Origin: Quercus robur
Taxonomy: Eukaryota; Streptophyta; Magnoliopsida; Fagales; Fagaceae
Direction: 5' to 3'
DNA: 64,000 nucleotides
NCBI RefSeq assembly: GCF_932294415.1
Contig: NC_065535.1
Coordinates: forward strand, 95,992,862 to 96,056,861
The notes under the pieces are model-generated. The model worked only from the letters and a program-made list of their open reading frames with translations, was not told where the DNA came from and ran no database searches. A program made the position numbers and the translations under genes. Below are positions 12,815-24,620 of the stretch, in pieces (position 1 is the stretch's first letter; every line of letters begins with the position of its first letter).

Positions 12815-13810
12815 TTTTCCACTTCACAGTCCCCTAATGTTCCTAATCAGAAAGCTATCCTAGTCCTCGAATATAGTAATTCCCAACAACAAATGTAACT
12901 TTTCTTGATGCAATTCTAGTGGTACTGAGCCTCAAATCCAACCAACTTCCCTCTATTTACACAGAATGCTCCAATATATACTATTTCACTACACACTTCT
13001 CCAATTGATATATTTCTCTCCTAACTAGCCCAATATCGATAGGGGCGCAACTCAATATTCCTATAACCAACGCTAAATAGAAATAGCCTAGATCCTCAAA
13101 TCAAACAAAACCAACATCAATGGTAATGAGAGAGAGCCAAAAAGCCTATGCTGAAAATGTACAACAACCCAGATCTCCAAATCAAGAAAACTAAATCAAA
13201 TACAACCCAATGAGGGAAATAATCGATAAAGTTAATATCTTTGACGTAAATTAAGAATACCCAAAAGCCTGATTCAAAAATCCACAAGAACCCAAATCAC
13301 AAAAAGCCCCCCAAACAGGGGGAGCCACAGTGAGACCTGTGAATCCAAAAACATTCACAGAAGAAAAATACAGAACTTTGAATAACCAAATGTAACATGC
13401 ATTTAGTGCTATCAACTCGTTTAAGGCCAAGTAAAGCCAAGCAAGACAGACTAACCAGAAAATGTGCTAAACACAATGGATTTCAGATTTTTTCGAATAA
13501 TGCTTTGATTTCTTGCCTTTTTGGATACGGAATGTAAGTTATCACAGACAAAAAAGATAGAGATTCTAGAGAGAGAAAAACAAAGAGATAGAGAGAAGGG
13601 AAAAACAAGAGCGAGAGAATTTCGGATCTGGGTGATCCTAGAAAGTCGAAAATCCAACGGATATATGCGTTGGAACAGAGCCTAGTCTTAACTCAGAATG
13701 AACTTATGAGACAGAGTAAAAAACAGAGGAGCTCTGTTTTGCAGAGAAAGATACACGGCTTGAGAGAGAGAGAGAGATAGAGAGGGATCTCTGCCTGCTT
13801 GCTTCAACAG
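12815..13810 (-). promoter_or_regulatory. Probable kinase 5'UTR, perhaps with an intron
   Basis: On the minus strand 13480-13800 is rich in CT/TCTCTC, as is common in plant leaders, and downstream sequence is AT-rich up to the ATG. A plausible 5'UTR intron has a donor near 13457 (TTTCTG/GTTAGT) and an acceptor just before the ATG around 12850-12870. The transcription start is not determined; an RNA-seq read across these points would settle it. Confidence 0.4.
13758..13786. repeat. AG-rich microsatellite
   Basis: A short, imperfect AG repeat in the putative kinase leader; on the transcribed strand it reads CT. Confidence 0.8.
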
Positions 13811-13845
13811 AAAGCATAAAGAGGAGAGAGAAAGAGGGGACAATA

Positions 13846-13857
13846 TGCCACGTGGCA
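13846..13857. promoter_or_regulatory. Palindromic G-box upstream of the kinase gene
   Basis: TGCCACGTGGCA is a perfect 12-base palindrome with the CACGTG core at 13849-13854, bound by plant bZIP and bHLH factors. Flanking G/C bases give the high-affinity form. It lies just upstream of the CT-rich leader, so it is in position to act on the kinase gene. Function is inferred. Confidence 0.6.
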
Positions 13858-13869
13858 AATGTGGAGCAA

Positions 13870-16250
13870 ACAGGATTGTTCTGACTTCTGATGCTGGTCC
13901 CTCTGTTTTCTTCTTTTGGTCTAGATTGGTCATGTCTTTTTGGACAGGACTTGAGATTAGTCTGTCTTCTTCCTTTAGTCTGTATTTGATATGGGCCTAG
14001 TAATCAATGTTGGCCCATTTATGCTAAAAACTTGGAGTCTTTGAGCCTAACTCTAATGAACAAGTGGGCCATCTCAAAGTTTTCTAGGCCTAAAAAAAAA
14101 ATATTACTAGATTTTGGAACCCATCACCTACCAATTTTATCTATGAACCCATTTCGTGAGGTGAGGAACAAATTTCACCAAAAACTTTACCTTTAGTCCT
14201 AGATGCATTAAGGTGACGTTTTATCTTAAATTATCTATCCTTCTAAAATACTTCTCTTAGTTGTACTCATTCTTTACTGGTTCATTGTGTTATAGAATTA
14301 TTTTGGAGAGAATTTTCTTTGTTATGGAAGTATTCGAAGAGTAGAGAAAAGAATTTTACCTCATACACGTTCGATTGTCATCCTTACTATAAGCTCCTTA
14401 TGCACAAAAAACAGAGCGAAACTAAATGTTGAAACTGATTACCAACAATCCATGTATTCCTTCAAAGAGGAAATCACAATTTCTTAAAAAAAAATTCCTA
14501 TTATTCCTCATTGCATTAGTGACAATTTACCTTAAACTAAATATCCTTTTAAAGTCCTTGTTCTTTTAAAGAAAAACAATAAAATAAAATGCTTCTTGTA
14601 GGTGTACAATATGAACAACGCAAGTATTTTTCTCTTAATGACATTTATGAAAATGCTTTAAAATGTTATTCCAATTTCATAACACACACACACCTTTACT
14701 AAAGTAAAACTCTCAAGACACAGATATGTGAACTGTTAATATTTGTGTCAACTAATTTATAGTAATAATTATTCATGAGGTTCTTTGATTTTAAATTCCA
14801 AATATAGTATATAGTATTAACCAAGGAACAATTAGACTTTTTCCCCCATTACCGAGACCCTTCACCTTAGAGCTTTGATAGGATAAGCTGTCTATTCATC
14901 ATTATTTTTTCAAGAAGAAAGGACTTCCAATTTTATTAACTTTGCCGAAAGTTGTTGATTATTATTGTACCATATTTGAAAGATTGGCTTTGATATAATG
15001 GTCATTTTGCTGGCTTTGAGAACATTTCAATTTAGTCTTTTATTTCATCATGCCATACCTAATCCAGTTACTAGTATTATTACCCATTAAATTCACATTT
15101 TGTGCAACAAATATATGAGCTGAATCCTGCTTTTCATGTACATTTAATTGAAGTTAAAGGGAAGTATCATTTTACCTTGCTTCAAGCCTAAAATGATTGA
15201 AGCCAATTTCAAAATTGACAAAAAATAAAAATAAAAGTTGTAAGAAGTAAGAACTCTATTATCCACCTAATCAATGTGTTCAACAAAAGCATATATGGGT
15301 TGCATGATTATAATCTCAAACAATTCTCTACATGCTTTGTATGAATGATTTAATTGCTTTTCATGTAAAGGCAAGTTCAATTTCATTATTAATTATAGAT
15401 GATTCCATTAACAAGGTACAGTTGTTGAATGGATATCCATTTGATAATGCTCATAATTTTGGTTAGGGTAAATCCTATGTAATCAATAAGAATAAAGTAT
15501 TTGATTAAACGCACATGCTCTAGAAGATTCATTATTTTTCCTTGTTTTCAATTAAGTTCTTTAATTTCAATGTAAAATTAGTGGAAGAAGAACATTTAGA
15601 AGATTATGGTTGTAAACAAATCAAGTATTAAAAGTTTAGGATTTGTTCATTTTATTTTGTTTCGATTATAAGTTGAGATTGACTTTATTATGAAGCCTAA
15701 TTATATATTTTAGTTTTTTTTTTTTTCATTTTCTTACCAATAGCAAACATCACGACTAAATTTATTTACCTATTTAAAAATATATGCAGCAATAGTTAAT
15801 AACTAGATTAATTTTGAAATTATACTATTGAAATAATTATATAGAATGATTTTTGTTTTATAATCTTATAAAAATTAGATTCATCACCCTTATATTGTTA
15901 AAAATTTACAAAATTAATTTTTAATTATAATCACAATAAATTACATAATCATTTGATATTTTATAAACTTATTTATAAACTTAAACAATCTAATATCAAA
16001 TCTATATAAATATATTTCTATACATATATACATTTTAACACATAATATTATATATACTTAAATCTTGTTTTATACTTGTGAATTTAATGATGATTACATT
16101 ATTATATTTGAGCTTAATTCATTTGATAATTGAACCTAAACATAAGTTTGGGTTTAACACATTTTTAAAATAAATGAATATGAATAAGATTTTCTCCAAG
16201 ATTGACTTGTTCATTAATTGTTAATTGTTCAATTCGTGAATAACCACTTT
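13870..16250. other. AT-rich intergenic sequence, no gene
   Basis: Very AT-rich, with no open frame of note and no recognised element. Confidence 0.5.
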
Positions 16251-16838
16251 TAGGGCTGTAAATGAGCCGAGCTTTGTTGAGTAGTGAATGTTCAAGCTCG
16301 GCTCGATAGTAAAAGTGGAATGTTCAAGCTTGGCTTGAGCTTGATACGAACCTACAAATAATGTTTAAGCTTGAGCTTGTCATAAAGTATAAAAGCTTGA
16401 GTTTGGCTTGGCTTGACTTGGTTCATTAATCAAGCCAAACTCGAGCTCTATATCAAGCTCAATATCATGTTTTTGAGTTTGAAATCTAACACAAGTATAT
16501 TATCAAATCTATATCAAGTTTATTATCTAGCCTATATCAACTTGTAATTAATTAAAGTTTTAGAAGGATATGAGTTTATATGTCAAGTTCATATCAATTT
16601 TATTACCAAACTCATAAATAAGCATAGGCTTAACTTGTTTTGTTACTTTTGTATCGAGCCTTAGTGTTCACGAGCTTGTTCATGAACAATATTTTCTACT
16701 CAGGCTCGGCTCGTTTATTAAACAAGCCTAAAACTAAAACTTAAGCTTAACTTGTTTATAAACAAACAAACATGAACGAGGTTTTTATCGAACCAAGCCC
16801 GAACTGTTTATGAATGACTTGGTTTATTTATAGCCCTA
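16251..16838. mobile_element. hAT-type MITE, 588 bp
   Basis: The left end is TAGGGCTGTAAATGAGCC; the right end read on the other strand is TAGGGCTATAAATAAACC, so the terminal inverted repeats are clear. The flanking 8-bp direct repeats ACCACTTT (16243-16250 and 16839-16846) are identical, the size typical of hAT elements. The interior is a set of AAGCTTGAGCTTG/GGCTCGGCTCG-like inverted and direct repeats and no ORF. It is a non-autonomous element mobilised in trans. Confidence 0.93.
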
Positions 16839-17115
16839 ACCACTTTAAAAATATATAACACCCTTTATAGCTATTGGAAATTAATTAAGAATCTCATGTA
16901 GCAAAGAGCTCTTTGATTAAGACTTTTTATTTTATTTTAATTTTTTGGATATTAGATGGGTGATGGATTGGTTTTGATGAATGGAACGAGTTGACTTAGG
17001 ATTTTTTTTTTTTGTTGGTATTATATCTTAACATAATACATTTCTAGAATCAATATTGACATATGTGAATGTAACCAAAAGTATGTTAACTTTTTTGATA
17101 TTTGAATTAATAAAC

Positions 17116-17116
17116 A

Positions 17117-17139
<23 letters not shown>
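17116..17139. repeat. (AT)12 microsatellite
   Basis: An uninterrupted AT repeat followed by a T-run. Confidence 0.95.
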
Positions 17140-17147
<8 letters not shown>

Positions 17148-18239
17148 TTTTGAGAACCAACATATATTTATTGACTGGCTATAACATCTTATGTTTTCCC
17201 ATCTTATATTATTATGTGATTTTTTTTTTTCAAATTCCTTATCTTTTATTTATGTTTTAAGACAACTCACACCATTGTGACTTGTGAAGGTGCCCCTCTA
17301 CCTAATAAACTCATAACTTTTTAACCACCTTTATTGCAAATCTGCACTAGTTAATTAATCAAACCCCCATTATAATACACCTCCTCACAGTTTAACATTT
17401 TAGTATTTTGCAATTTTATCAAAATTCTACTACCCATTTTTTCATTTCTCAATTCTTATTGCTGACTACTACAACGTCAAATAAAATCATTTTAACTCTT
17501 ATATTAGTAATTTAAGTTTATGACTAAGGATCCCATATGTTTCTCCAAAAAGAAAAAAAAAAAAAAAATCATATAAGTAAAACCATGCATGTCCAAGATC
17601 CAATGTTAAAAAGAAGAATCACATATAGTTGGAACTGTGGTAGTTAGAACTTAGAACAGACAACTTTGCGAATGTGTCATTCTTTTTGGGTCCTATTTTT
17701 TGACTGAGATAGTTGATGAAAGTTGCACTTGTACCAATAACTAGAACACACCAAATTAAGATCTTCTATATACCTTTTATTTTTTTGAATGAAAGATCTT
17801 CCAAAACTTGTTAGATCGAGCAGCTTCATTATAAAAGCTCTTAAATCCCACTTGTCCCAACCATTCGTATCTAATTGAGTAATGTAGATTTAACCACATT
17901 ATCAATGTTTTAATAAATACTAATTAATAATGTTTTGTATATATTATATTTAGACTACTTAAATAAAGTGACACAATTTGAACCATTTTTTTATTTTTTT
18001 ATTTTATGAAAAGGCAATTTGAACTACTTATTTAACCATGAACCATAAAAAACTTTCTACTCCATTTTAAAGTTTCTAAAGTCTCATTTATTTAATTCAT
18101 TTTTTTTATATTATGAACATTTAAATAAATATGAATATTAGTTAAAATTGTTTTACATTTAATTAATAATAATGTTTACTTAAAATTATTATTGATAAGA
18201 TAAAATCTAAACCACTTGTTTAACCATGAATGCTTTATA

Positions 18240-18350
18240 GTGAGTTCTAATTAGCTCAATTAATTAAATTTCTAATAGTCAAATAAGGGATTTAAGTTTG
18301 AATCTTGCTTAATCAAAATATCAATATATTGGCTTGAGGGTGAAAAAGAA
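18240..18350 (+). mobile_element. Decayed tRNA-derived SINE
   Basis: TTAGCTCAATTAATTAA resembles a SINE A box and AAGTTTGAATCTT a B box at the usual distance, followed by an AATCAAAATATCAATATATTGG block and an A-rich tail near 18340-18357. The order is that of a common eudicot SINE, but divergence is high and no target duplication is clear. Confidence 0.5.
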
Positions 18351-19099
18351 AAAAAAAAATCTCATGGAATGGAAGCCCTAAATTCAAATCTTATTGTATT
18401 TATCAGCCTAAAAAAATGAATAGTTTATAAAGAATTCTAATTCAACCTAATTGAGTAAACATAAATTAAGGTTTGCTACAATTCATAAGACAACTTAATA
18501 ATAAAGTTCTTTAAATCTCGACCATTCTTGAATAAATGAACAATTTAGATTTCATCACATTGTCAACAACTCAAATTACATATGTCAGGATTAGGGGAAA
18601 TGTTTTTGCACATTCTACATACAGCGCATCTTGCATCTATGTTTTAGAATAGCTTATCTAGCTTTTTTACTGAATTTTTTTTACTAAAAGTACTATAAAT
18701 AAAAAGGTAAAAATCTAGATAAAATAAGTAAATGACTCAGACGAAACCACAAATAGTATAAAAATAAGTAATAAAACTGTCTTATAATCAAGATCCAGAT
18801 ACACACTAGTTATTCAAGAGAAAAATGTAGTAGCTGTAGTACACAACATAATTTCGCCAAATTAAATACAATCTCATCAAATCAAATAGTTGTTTAATTT
18901 TTATTTTTTAAAGTTAGAGAAATTGAAATTGTAAAAAATAAAATGAAAGTGTGTGTGTGTTTTTTATTTATTTATAAATTTTTATAAAAAATGAAAATGG
19001 TTTATTAGAGTATTATTTGTAGTAATGAAAAGTAGTTACTTTTAATATTATGATTATGTTTTTTTTTGTTTTTGTTTTTGATTTTTTAAAAGAAATAGC

Positions 19100-19463
19100 G
19101 GTAAACGCCGCCAGGAGAAGAGCCACGTAGGATCCGAGGCAAACGAACACCTTGAGGCTTCAGTTCCGAAGCAACAGGCTCGGGCAAGTTCACAGCTGGA
19201 GACAGCCTGTCACCAACAAAGTCCCACTCACCTCTCTCTCTCTTCTCTCTCTCTCTCTATTCCCCCTAACTACGTTCATCCCTCTCTCTCTCTCTCTGTC
19301 TGTGTGTCTCTCGCTCTGTCTGTCTCTCTCTCTCTCTCTCTCACAGAGCAAATTAGGGTTTCGCTGATCTCCTTCTGCGACTCTCCGATTCAGCGCTCCA
19401 CTTCACCAGATCAAGATTCCACGCTTCCTCAGCTCTCCATTGATCCTACTTTTGCTCCTTTCG
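19100..19463 (+). promoter_or_regulatory. Core promoter and first non-coding exon of the 7TM gene
   Basis: The base composition changes sharply here from AT-rich to GC/CT-rich. The 19225-19345 stretch is almost pure CT/TCTC with short GT interruptions, a typical plant leader motif. A good donor, TTTCG/GTACTG, ends at 19463. With the acceptor TTCTAG/GAAGG at 21797/21798 this makes a 2.3-kb 5'UTR intron. The exact start of transcription is not known. Confidence 0.5.
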
Positions 19464-21797
19464 GTACTGTCTTTCGCTCCTTTCACTTCATATTCACATA
19501 TCTCACTCGATGTAATTCCATTATATATATATATATATTTTGGTTTATATATCTCTGTCAAAACGCTGGTATTGTAGCATGTAATTGAAAGTTTTTTTTT
19601 TTGGTATTTTTGTTCAGTGCATGAAAGGCTTAGATTTGAAGGTTTTGGTTCTTTTTTGTTCTTTTTTGGTGGAGCAATTGAAAGTTATTTGAGTTTTTTA
19701 TTTTTTAATTTTTAAATTTTTTTTTGGTAGTTGTGAAATCAGAAAAAAATGGGTTTTTTTTTTTTTTTTTTTTTAAATTTGTTTTTGTTAGGTTGTGTTG
19801 AAGAAAGTATTAACTTGATGATAATGATGAGTTTAAGAAGTAAAAAAAAAAAAAATAAATATTGTGGTTTAGGTTGATAGTGTTTGAACAAGAGTAGTAG
19901 TAATTGTGACTAAAATTAGTGTTGGGTTTCAAAGGAGTGGTAAGTTGTGTAATTAATGCATGGAAGTGAGGGTGATACTAAATCTTAGAAGTATGTGTAG
20001 TTTTGAGTTTCTTTGGTAGATGTAGTTTGTGGGTTGAAAGTTCTTTTAAAAAGCTTGCAATTTTTGTGGATTGTACTAAGCCCACTAAGTGCACATGTTT
20101 AGTGGTTTACATATTGATTCTTGTTGAAAAGGGTATTGTTATCTTAAATTTAAAAAAGAAAAGGGTATTGTTATCTTAATGTTTGAAAACTAGTTAAATG
20201 ACACTAAAAATTTGTTTATACAGTCCTTACTTTTGATTGGATTATAAAAGTTTGTGTATTTTGGTGGGGATGGTTAATAAGAGTACTTTTGAGTATTGGA
20301 TTTGAATTGGTTTTTTTTTTATAAAAAATGATTACTATAATTGTTGCTCACCCATAGTAGGAAAAAAGTTATTGCATGATTGTGATGATAAATTTGGGAG
20401 TGATAAGGTAACAAGTAATACAATCTAGAAAGGGATGAAAAATGTTGACTTTATTGAATCATGGGAGGAATAAGATTGGGAAAGCTGGGAACGCATATAA
20501 ATTTTGTTGACAACAATTAAAGTTATTTATTTGAGCCACATTATTGGTAATGCTCACCAATTGATGTGTGGGATCTTTTATTTTTAAAAAAGAAAAAGAA
20601 AAATTGTGTTAGAAACCTTACGAACTTGCGCTTAGGTAGTTAGGCTGACTACATGATCCAAACCTATTGTTCTTTTGGCCTGCAAGAAACTTATTCAGAC
20701 CAGTTGAATTGCAACCTCATGTTTGTAGTGTACCGAGTTGTATGAAGTTTTGTGGGGCTCTGGAAAAAAAGTTACTAACTTAGTGTTGGACAAAGTGCGT
20801 TACTCTCCTTTATTAGTATCACTAGGAGGGAGGGAGCACAATTTCTATTATCTTGTTTAGTAGACAAAGGTTAAAAGGAAAAATGTGGTTGATGATATGC
20901 GCCATTTAAAAAACAATAATGTAGAGTTGAAAGAGTAAAAACTAAAGGCAGTTGAATGATAGTTTTGAAGGTTTATTCAAGTGTTTCTGTATTTTACATT
21001 TGACTTTGTGATTTTCTGTATAATATTCATAAGATTGTGTGTGCTCAGACTATTTGGATGCTATCTGGTAAAGTAGTACTTTCTATTGATTTTCACATGA
21101 ATCAAGTTAGTTTAAGGTGAGATGCTTGCTGAAGTGACATTGGTTCTTTTGAAATTTGAAGGAATCTGCATTTCTTTATTCTGGTGAAATCTATTTTCTT
21201 CCGTCTTTCACTTTGACTACATGAAAATTTTAAGCTACAGTTGTAGAGCAGACTGGTTTATTTTTATATTATTTTCTTCTTCTTTTTGTTTGCTTGCTAT
21301 GAATTGCTTTAAGTTGTGGAATATTAATAAAACAAATTGACTGAATGGGTGGAGGAAAATTAGGTCTCTGATTGAAGATTTTCTTATGTTTTTTTACACG
21401 GCTTGAAATTACTTGTTTCCTTGTTCTTTGAATATAATAATTCTAGTAATTGGTTGATGTTTACTTGTCTTGATCAGAGTAAAACTTTTCTCTATGGTGA
21501 CCCTGTAAATTTTTATCTCTCCTTTCTTGTTCCTTTATCACTCATGGTTTTCTGTTCCTACATTGTAGGCAATTTTGGTTGGATAATCAACTGTAGAGCC
21601 CAAACAAGACTGTTGAAGTATTGACATTTATGGTTTTGTTTCTTACAAATGAACACGGGCAAGATACTTCCTGAATGTGGTTGAGATGTTGCCAAACTAT
21701 CATACTGAGTCATTTAGTATTTACAGTTAATCTGAGGTCAATGAGCATCTTCTGGTATTACTTTGGAAGCTGTTTCTATTATTCTCTTTAATTCTAG
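19464..21797 (+). other. Probable 5'UTR intron of the 7TM gene
   Basis: The stretch between a leader donor (GT at 19464) and an acceptor (AG at 21796-21797) is T-rich on the plus strand, as plant introns are, and holds no credible ORF. Long leader introns near the start often raise expression in plants. The assignment is inferred and needs transcript evidence. Confidence 0.5.
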
Positions 21798-21836
21798 GAA
21801 GGAAACACATACGCTACAAGAGGATTTTTTGTATCC

Positions 21837-22001
21837 ATGCTGGCTGAGAGCATGCGTGGAATCTGTGCTTCGGGTAATGCCCCTGACGAGATTTTCTGCC
21901 GATGCATTCGGTGTGGTGACAGTTTGTCTAGTGGCTCTGTTAATTTTACTTGGTTTACTGTGCATCATTTACTCATTTTACTTCCGGTCTCGTATTCGTA
22001 G
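21837..22001 (+). other. Upstream ORF overlapping the 7TM start codon
   Basis: An ATG at 21837 opens a 54-codon frame that passes over the main ATG at 21877 in another frame and ends at 21999-22001. Its start context is weak (T at -3, C at +4), whereas the main ATG has G at -3, so leaky scanning could let ribosomes reach it. Whether these bases are in the mRNA depends on the acceptor at 21797. Confidence 0.5.
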
Positions 22002-23055
22002 TCAAGGTTTTAATCAACTCAGTTATTTTAGTGGTCCTTGGATCATCCGAATTACATTCATCTTGTTTGCAATCTGGTGGGGTTTTGGTGAGGTAATTCG
22101 GTTAAGTCTGTTGAGGCGTGCCATTAACTTGAAATGGCAGGAAACTGTTTGCAAATGCTATATTGTCTCAAATTTAGGGTTTGCAGAACCTTGCCTTTTC
22201 CTCACCCTTGTGTTTCTCCTTCGTGCGCCGTTGCAGAAGATGGAATTGGGAATTCTAAGCCGAAGTTGGAATGGGAAAACAGCCGGTTACATTATTCTTT
22301 ACTGCCTCCCAATGTTCCTTCTTCAGCTCTTTGTTATTTTAATTGGACCTCAGTTAAACAGGGAGAAGAGTTCCCAAAGGAAACTGCCTTCTTATTTTAC
22401 TGCTGCGACGGAAAGAGTTGATAATATTACCATTTGCACTTACCCCTTACTGAGTACTATATTTCTAGGGATTTTTGCCATGATCCTAACCGCCTACTTG
22501 TTTTGGCTTGGAAGTCGGATTTTGAAATTGGTCATCAATAAGGGTTTGCAGAAGAGAGTTTACATGTTGATATTCTCTGTTTCCAGTTTCCTACCATTAA
22601 GGGTTCTATTACTTGGTCTATCTGTTTTGGTTAAACCAGATCCAATTCTGTTTCAAGTTCTTGTTTTGTTGGCTTTTCTTGCCCTTTTTGGTTGTGCGGG
22701 GGTGTGTATATGCATGCTTGTGTACTACCCAGTTGCAGATTCTTTGGCCCTGGGAAATATACAGGACATAGAGGCTAGGAGAAGGGTTGACGATGATCAC
22801 AATGATACCATTTCTCTTATCGCTAACCAAAGCCATCTTGAAGAAGAAAGTGGTCGGATTAGTCCCAGTAGAAATTCTGATGCCTCAACAAAGCGTGGAT
22901 CGATTTCTTTTCGTACTTTTGAGAGGGATGGGACTTCAATGGGGACATTTGTGGAATTGAGTCTCTTCTCTCCTAGTCGAGATGCAACCCCACCAGGATC
23001 TCCTCCACTTCTTGGCTGGCCTATGCGCCCTCCTACACAAGTTCTTGGACCCTAA
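21877..23055 (+). CDS. Seven-transmembrane plant membrane protein, function unknown
   Basis: A single-exon coding region of 392 residues. I chose MPLTRFSADAFGVV as the start because related plant proteins, as I recall them, begin this way. The frame is open 38 codons further up, but that segment crosses the probable splice acceptor at 21797. Seven hydrophobic segments are visible, starting at DAFGVVTVCLVAL, WIIRITFILFAIW, GFAEPCLFLTLVF, AGYIILYCLPMFL, YPLLSTIFLGIFA, LIFSVSSFLPLRV and FQVLVLLAFLALF. The C-terminal 75 residues are hydrophilic and Ser/Pro-rich, with SPSRDATPPGSPP, a likely phosphorylated cytosolic tail. It looks like the unnamed plant family that includes At1g10660 and At5g62960, but this is from memory. 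A TOM1/THH1-like protein is the alternative. No enzymatic motif is seen. Confidence 0.85.
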   Translation: MPLTRFSADAFGVVTVCLVALLILLGLLCIIYSFYFRSRIRSQGFNQLSYFSGPWIIRITFILFAIWWGFGEVIRLSLLRRAINLKWQETVCKCYIVSNLGFAEPCLFLTLVFLLRAPLQKMELGILSRSWNGKTAGYIILYCLPMFLLQLFVILIGPQLNREKSSQRKLPSYFTAATERVDNITICTYPLLSTIFLGIFAMILTAYLFWLGSRILKLVINKGLQKRVYMLIFSVSSFLPLRVLLLGLSVLVKPDPILFQVLVLLAFLALFGCAGVCICMLVYYPVADSLALGNIQDIEARRRVDDDHNDTISLIANQSHLEEESGRISPSRNSDASTKRGSISFRTFERDGTSMGTFVELSLFSPSRDATPPGSPPLLGWPMRPPTQVLGP

Positions 23056-23368
23056 AAGCAAGTGAGAAACTGAGTACTTGGTGAATATCAATTTTGTGGT
23101 AAAGAAAAACTGATTGTAAAGGGTTTAGCTGCAATAAGGATTTTAATTCTTGGTTTGTTTTCTAATTTTAGATATGATGGTTTTGTTTGAAGAAATTTAT
23201 GATCTGTGTTTCTCTTTTTGTACCATTTCTATAACCATTTTTTCCCTTAATTTTCCGTTATTGCGCTTATACTTTCAAAGAAGGCATATATTCATGTCAG
23301 ATAGGAATTTGGTTGGTACAATTTGTGTCATCTGCACTTTCTTGAGTATTATTTTATGTTGATGTTTC
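23056..23368 (+). other. 3'UTR and flank of the 7TM gene
   Basis: T-rich sequence following the stop codon. No second gene is visible. Confidence 0.4.
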
Positions 23369-24233
23369 TTGATAATGATGGATCATCTTTTTGCTGTTGG
23401 TAAAGATATGTTCATGGGACAAAAAGTTGGTATTTCCAGCCTTACTGAATCTTTTCTTGGTGTTCAATAAATAAATTTCTGGGGATCTAGTAAGCTGGCT
23501 GGGCACAGCTTCGGTCATAATAGATCTCTAGGATGGGGATTGGGGAATGGTGAATAGTGGGAATTGGTCTTTCTCTCACTGGAAGAATTCCTCCTTTCCA
23601 CTGTACAAATTAATTAAAGCTTGTACAAAACGTTTTCTTGTCAGTGACTACTTTTAGGAAAACTGATTTATTTTCCGTACTTTTTCTTATAAATGACTAA
23701 GGTAATGTTTGGATAGCATTTGCGTTTTTGCTGCTGTGCGTTTTTTTTTTTTTTTTTTTTTCACGCGATTTTCCCACAAGCGGCTACTGTTCATGCAACA
23801 GTAGTCGCAACTTTTGACCGGTCTTATGTGAATAGTATATTTATGAACTGTTCATGAACTTATAAATTTTATTTTTTATTAATTTTTTCATTAAAAATGG
23901 GTCTCACGGTACTATTTACACATTTAAAAATTATTTTGCTACAGAAGTTCTATCCAAACAGACCCTAAATTTTTTGAAAATTTTTAGAGGGTGTAAAAAT
24001 GATTCTCTTTTTGTTCAAAGATTTTTTTTTCTAGGTGACATCCATTCCATTACCTCTTTCTTGCATTTCAGGTTTATTTACACCAAACAAGTCCCATGCT
24101 TATACTGGTCTTTCTTCAAACGAACCTGCTCTCCTCATACTTGTGTCATATGTGACCACAATAATGGGCCTACCATGACCAGGGTCGGCAATCACCGTAA
24201 ATTCAAATTCAATAAAGCAAACCACAATAACGT
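23369..24233. repeat. Duplicated segment, copy 1 (partner 56205-56905)
   Basis: From ATAATGATGGATCATC onward this runs closely parallel to 56205-56905 (shared CTTACTGAATCTTTTCTTGG, CTCACTGGAAGAATTC, TTCAAATTCAATAAAGC). The two differ by a MITE present only here (23701-23965) and by about 115 bases present only in the other copy (about 56694-56807). It carries no gene. The segment ends where the gypsy LTR begins, at 24234. Confidence 0.9.
23701..23965. mobile_element. PIF/Harbinger-like MITE, 265 bp
   Basis: The left end is GGTAATGTTTGGATAG and the right end read on the other strand is GGGTCTGTTTGGATAG. TAA lies on both sides (23698-23700, 23966-23968), the trinucleotide target duplication of PIF/Harbinger elements. 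The paralogous segment at about 56530 has the same flanking sequence without the element, a natural empty site. There is an internal T-run and no ORF. Confidence 0.88.
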
Positions 24234-24620
24234 TGTTAGGATTGAATTTATGGATTTATTGTGTAGCTGGATTCGAGGTCAGCTAGGCCTCCAGAATTGA
24301 TAGAAAGGAAAGGACAGAGAAAAGAAAAGGGAAAGCTTGCATTGAAAAATATACTTGCTTGATTACTCACTATACAACCCATTGGTCTCTTATACAACAC
24401 CAAAACAACTGTCAATGATCCATCAGTCCCGAACTAACTCTGACTGACTTGCATAGTCCTAACCAACACTTATGTACCACTCTCATATGGTCACTTAGGT
24501 ACGTGTACTATTAATACACTATCACAGCCCTTACACTATCCAGACTAATCATAGATTACTGCTACATCATAGTCTCTGCATCATAGCATTACATCATACC
24601 TTTGCATCACAGCAATGGGA
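24234..24620 (-). mobile_element. LTR 3' part of the founding Ty3/gypsy element
   Basis: This block shares the LTR sequence of the array units but continues past the unit junction to TGTTAGGATTG at 24234, the LTR terminus seen on the plus strand. The junction in the other units (GGGTTGCATTG) is replaced here by AAGCTTGCATTG, so this is the original LTR sequence. The AACGT before it is also present in the duplicate at about 56905, marking the old insertion point. The matching other end of the element has been lost. Confidence 0.75.

Larger units (their letters stand above)
16847..19080. other. AT-rich intergenic sequence with a decayed SINE and microsatellites
   Basis: No gene recognised. Related short stretches around 17810-17910 and 18430-18580 (both containing AAATCYCRACC and TAGATTT-ACCACAT-like words) suggest two copies of an unnamed dispersed repeat. 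The remainder up to 19080 is probably the distal promoter of the next gene. Confidence 0.4.

Noticed and set aside
21763-21876. N-terminal extension MEAVSIILFNSRK of the 7TM protein
   Set aside because: A good splice acceptor (TTCTAG) sits inside it at 21797, no signal peptide or family similarity is seen, and the MPLTRF start suits the family.
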